A DNA stretch of 64,000 bases from Meconema thalassinum (Eukaryota > Arthropoda > Insecta > Orthoptera > Tettigoniidae): assembly GCA_946902985.2 (NCBI GenBank), contig OX336389.2:171192704-171256703 (forward strand), read 5' to 3'. Below, piece by piece: positions 62,533 through 64,000 of the stretch; position 1 is the stretch's first letter, and each line of letters starts with the position of its first letter. Under the pieces are notes generated by a model that saw nothing but the letters and a program-made list of their open reading frames with translations, was not told the origin of the DNA and searched no databases. The position numbers were made by a program, and so were the translations under genes.

Positions 62533-64000
62533 TGAGAGTGTTCTAGGACCAGAGGGTTGGGGCGGAAGAAATGAGGAAGGAAAGAGACTGTTGGACTTCT
62601 GCCAGAGGAACAGCCTGCTAGTTGGGAACTCCTGGTTTAAGAAAAGAGAGAGCCACACAATCACATGGTACAGTGATGACTTGACCAGGAAGTCGGTGGT
62701 CGACTGTATACTGTATGAGAAAGAACTAAATAAGAGCATCACGGACATCAAGGTTATACCATCGGAGAACCTGGATAGCGACCATCGATTGCTGGTAATG
62801 AACCTGAGAGGGAGTAAGGAGAAGAAAGGGACTGAGAACCAGGAAAGACGAAGGAAACACCACGGTGGAATGAGAAGACAAGAGATATAGTAAGGGAAAA
62901 GAATAGAGCCTTTAGGAGGTGGTATCAAAATAGGACGGTAGAGACAAGGGAAGAGTACCAGGAAAGAAAGATGGAGGCGAAGAGAGTAGTGGCTGAGGAG
63001 AGAAGGAAGTGGATGGAGGAGTGGACAAAGATGATGAAGGAGGATAGTGAAGGTACAAAAAAGGTCCTGTATGGGATGGTAAAAAATAAGAGGCGGACGG
63101 ATCCTACGGATTATGTTAGAATGGTGAACAAAAGGGGACAAGAGATAGAAAATAGGGAAGAACTGAAGAAAATGTGGAAAGAATATTTTGAAGAACTTCT
63201 GAACCCAAATGGAAAAGATGGTGAGGAGGAAGAAATCGGGGAAGAAGAAGATGAACTGCAAACAGAAAGGGACTTAACATGGAAAGAAGTGGAAGATGCA
63301 GTGAACAAGATGAAAGGAGGGAAGGCACCGGGTGTGGATGAGTTGAGTGTGGAGATGGTGAGAGCAGCAGGAGAGGTGGGGATACAGTGGTTGTACCGAG
63401 TGATGAGTACAGCATGGAAGGAAAGGAAGAACCCACAGGACTGGAAAAAAGGAATAATTGTCCCGATCTTCAAGAAAGGTAGTAGAACAGATTGCAGAAA
63501 CTATCGGGGAATAACACTGATGAGTCATTGTGCAAAGATCTTCGAGAAAGTTTTGGAAAAGAGAATTAGGACAAGGATAGAAAGAGGGATGAGGGAAGAA
63601 CAACATGGCTTCAGAGCACGAAGGTCCACAGTGGATTTGATTTTTGCTGTAAGGCAGTTACAAGAACAGCACTATGAGTATGGAACAGATCTACTGATGG
63701 CCTTCCTGGACATTGAGAAAGCATATGACAGTGTATGCAGAAACAAAGTATGGAAGTCCCTGGAGGATAGAGTAGAGAAATGGACTATAAAGAGGATAAA
63801 GGAGATGTACAAGGGAAGCATGAGCTGTGTGAAAGTGGGAGGAGAGAGATCAGACTGGTTGGAACAGAGAAACGGCCTGAAACAAGGAAGTGCACTGTCA
63901 CCGTTACTTTTCATTGTGGTGATGGATGACATAATGACCCGAGTGGCACAAGTAATTGGGGAAGGAAAGATGAAAGCAATGGTGTTTGCAGATGATTTGA
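62533..64000 (+). mobile_element. RTE-like LINE, continues beyond the window
   Basis: 5'-truncated in the endonuclease domain. From 63015 it is nearly identical to the 21431-23178 copy, so both derive from a recently active source. The window ends inside the RT catalytic box. Confidence 0.85.
62533..64000 (+). pseudogene. RTE-like endonuclease-reverse transcriptase, partial
   Basis: The frame 62533-62835 has the endonuclease end (LDFCQRNSLLVGNSWFKKRE; SVVDCILYEKEL; LDSDHRLLVMNL). A shift near 62840 leads to the frame with ETPRWNEKTRDIVREKNRAF, which stays open to the window end: KMKGGKAPGVDELSVEMV, DWKKGIIVPIFKKGSRTDC, NYRGITLMSHCAKIFEK, MAFLDIEKAYDSV, NGLKQGSALSPLLF and VFADDL (catalytic box). 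Unlike the 21.4-kb copy, the QGSALSP motif is intact. The only defects seen are the shift and 5' truncation. Confidence 0.85.

Overview
The window looks like one very large intron of an insect gene, filled with nested transposable elements. The host gene is an M-Ras-type small GTPase on the minus strand. Its first coding exon (60973-61159, donor at 60972) and second coding exon (3720-3873, acceptor at 3874) join in frame and match the conserved Ras fold across the junction. Everything between them, about 57.1 kb, would be intron. No other host gene is supported. The element mix (BEL/Pao, Ty3/gypsy, Penelope-like, CR1-like and RTE-like LINEs, hAT, piggyBac, pogo, Tc1/mariner, several tRNA-derived SINEs) fits a large, repeat-rich insect genome, perhaps a polyneopteran; the order is inference.

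Layout. 1-3.7 kb: decayed LINE, SINE and hAT pieces flanking exon 2. 4.5-16.3 kb: a gypsy 5' LTR and gag-protease run into the 3' part of a piggyBac. That piggyBac is split by a DNA transposon carrying a DUF7869-like protein (AATT duplication), which is split by a nearly full-length BEL/Pao element (ATAAG duplication), whose gag is split by a SINE. 16.3-17.9 kb: a 105-bp direct repeat, a diverged satellite and a SINE. 17.9-27.5 kb: a plus-strand LINE split by a minus-strand CR1-like LINE, itself split by an RTE-like LINE. 28.5-45.6 kb: two Penelope-like elements facing away from each other; the left one is broken by three hAT elements and a piggyBac (with a pogo inside), the right one by a mariner. 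46.6-48.8 kb: a minus-strand LINE split by a 1.16-kb foldback element. 48.9-57.9 kb: a second, longer DUF7869-like transposon with a spliced gene, hosting a Tc1, a LINE (inside its intron) and a (GAT)n-tailed retroelement. 58-60.9 kb: SINE, Tc1 and MITE remnants. 61-64 kb: the M-Ras 5' exon, then LINE sequence running off the window.

Most element boundaries rest on target-site duplications or terminal inverted repeats readable in the sequence. The most novel material is the DUF7869-like transposon family: two independent copies, terminal motifs repeated internally, a 4-bp AATT duplication shown by an interrupted piggyBac reading frame, and an intron-containing gene. The long palindrome is second; it would form a roughly 550-bp hairpin in any transcript crossing the intron.
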